Positions 5,238 to 6,031 of a DNA stretch of 6,031 bases are shown here, piece after piece (the stretch's first letter is position 1; every line of letters starts with the position of its first letter). Made by a program: the position numbers and the translations under genes. Location: the NCBI GenBank assembly GCA_025928535.1, contig JAICJJ010000193.1, positions 1 through 6,031 on the forward strand, read 5' to 3'. The notes beneath the pieces were generated by a model. The model worked only from the letters and a program-made list of their open reading frames with translations. It had not been told where the DNA came from and ran no database searches. Origin of the DNA: Thermomicrobiales bacterium (GTDB lineage Bacteria; Chloroflexota; Chloroflexia; Thermomicrobiales; UBA6265).

Positions 5238-6031
5238 GCCGATTGAACGATTTGTACCCAAGCAGGTTTCCCCTGCTGCCACTCAAGAACGTCGTCATCT
5301 TTCCCCGCAACATCGTCACCTTGCTCGTCGGCCGGCCGCGGTCGATCCAGGCGGTCGAAGACGCCATGGCGCGCGACCGGCGGCTGGTGGTGACGGCGCA
5401 TCGCGAAAGCGATGTCGACGACCCCTTGCCGGAAGATCTCCACGGCGTCGGCACGCTGGCGATGATCGTCTCGACCGAGCGGCAACCGAGCGGCAGCGTG
5501 CAAGTGGTGCTCGAAGGACTCCAGCGCGCCCGCCTGGGCCAGTTCGACCTGAGCCGCGGTTGCTACACCGTCGCCGCCGAACTGGTGCGCGAGCCCGAAC
5601 CGCCGCCCGCCGAGTCGCGCGTTCTCATCGCCCACGTCCAGGACCTCGCGGCGCGCTTTGGCGACGCCCGTGGGGCGATGCCGGCCGAAGTGCAGGACAT
5701 GGTGCAGCGCGCCACCGATCCGAGCCATCTGGCCGATCTGCTGGCGACGCAGCTTCTCTCCGATGTCGGCCGCCGCCAGGCGTTGCTGGAGACGGTCGAT
5801 CCGCTCCGACGGCTCGAGTCGGTCGCGGTCCAACTGTCGTCGGACATCGATGTGGCGGCGCTCGAGCGCAAGATCAAGGAGCGGGTCCGCGACCAGATCG
5901 ACAAGAATCAGCGCGAGTACTACCTGCGGGAACAGTTGAAAGCGATTCACGACGAACTGGGCGGCGAAGCGGGCAACGAGATCGAAAACCTCAAGGCGAC
6001 GATCGCGGAGCGGGCCTTGCCGCAGGCGGTC
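5234..6031 (+). CDS. lon: ATP-dependent Lon protease, N-terminal third (runs off the window end)
   Basis: Lon is a cytoplasmic homo-hexameric AAA+ serine protease that degrades misfolded and selected regulatory proteins. The frame is open through the last base and gives 266 residues of an expected 780-830. Residues about 11-205 are the substrate-binding LON domain, opening with FPLLPLKNVVIFPRNIVTLL and including LHGVGTLAMIV and VQVVLEGLQRARL. Residues about 205-260 are the conserved helical linker before the AAA+ module: DIDVAALERKIKERVRDQI, then KNQREYYLREQLKAIHDELG, a Lon signature. The Walker motifs and the Ser-Lys catalytic dyad lie beyond the window, so activity cannot be judged. The start is set by the ATG with GAGG upstream and by alignment of the first domain. 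The gene has its own promoter region after a terminator and so is probably transcribed alone. The long leader leaves room for post-transcriptional control. Confidence 0.97.
   Translation, partial: MSRLNDLYPSRFPLLPLKNVVIFPRNIVTLLVGRPRSIQAVEDAMARDRRLVVTAHRESDVDDPLPEDLHGVGTLAMIVSTERQPSGSVQVVLEGLQRARLGQFDLSRGCYTVAAELVREPEPPPAESRVLIAHVQDLAARFGDARGAMPAEVQDMVQRATDPSHLADLLATQLLSDVGRRQALLETVDPLRRLESVAVQLSSDIDVAALERKIKERVRDQIDKNQREYYLREQLKAIHDELGGEAGNEIENLKATIAERALPQAV

Noticed and set aside
4808..5950. 380-codon minus-strand ORF antisense to lon
   Set aside because: The plus strand encodes an unmistakable Lon N-terminal domain. The antisense frame also crosses the intergenic terminator and promoter and shows no domain.
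1..6031. Novel multi-gene, defence or mobile system
   Set aside because: No transposase, integrase, nuclease, toxin-antitoxin pair, CRISPR array or RNA gene was seen. Four of the five confident genes belong to well-known families and the fifth stands alone.

Overview
The window is high-GC bacterial DNA with compact, GC3-rich genes and ordinary Shine-Dalgarno signals. A RskA-type anti-sigma/ECF sigma pair, a FolC and a bacterial Lon sit beside a membrane-anchored barrel-like protein of unknown function. Together they suggest a high-GC Chloroflexota lineage (Thermomicrobia-like) or possibly an actinobacterium. This is an inference from style and gene families; there is no rRNA or other marker in the window.

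Layout. Positions 1-124 are non-coding and hold a terminator-like hairpin for the minus-strand gene and a REP-like GC-rich palindrome. Positions 125-1402 (minus) encode a protein with one transmembrane anchor, a long Pro/Ala/Ser linker and a C-terminal alpha/beta domain of unknown function. A 272-bp divergent intergenic region follows. Then, all on the plus strand: folC (1675-3069), a 156-bp gap with a hairpin next to a ribosome binding site, an ECF sigma factor (3226-3849) and its zinc-binding membrane anti-sigma factor (3846-4823). The last two genes overlap by four bases. A strong intrinsic terminator (4861-4900) closes that unit. A 410-bp intergenic region carries a sigma70-type promoter with a 10-bp palindrome across the -10/start region. 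The 5' third of lon (5234 onward) runs off the window end.

How the genes work together. The sigma/anti-sigma pair is a self-contained signalling switch: the anti-sigma factor should hold the sigma factor at the membrane until a signal frees it. FolC (folate polyglutamylation) and Lon (ATP-dependent protein quality control) are housekeeping genes with no evident functional link to the switch or to each other. I see no mobile element, CRISPR array, RNA gene or defence system, and no convincing undescribed multi-gene system. The points most worth a second look are the orphan membrane-anchored protein, a possible 29-codon leader ORF whose stop overlaps the lon start codon, the palindrome on the lon promoter, and the hairpin abutting the sigma-factor ribosome binding site.
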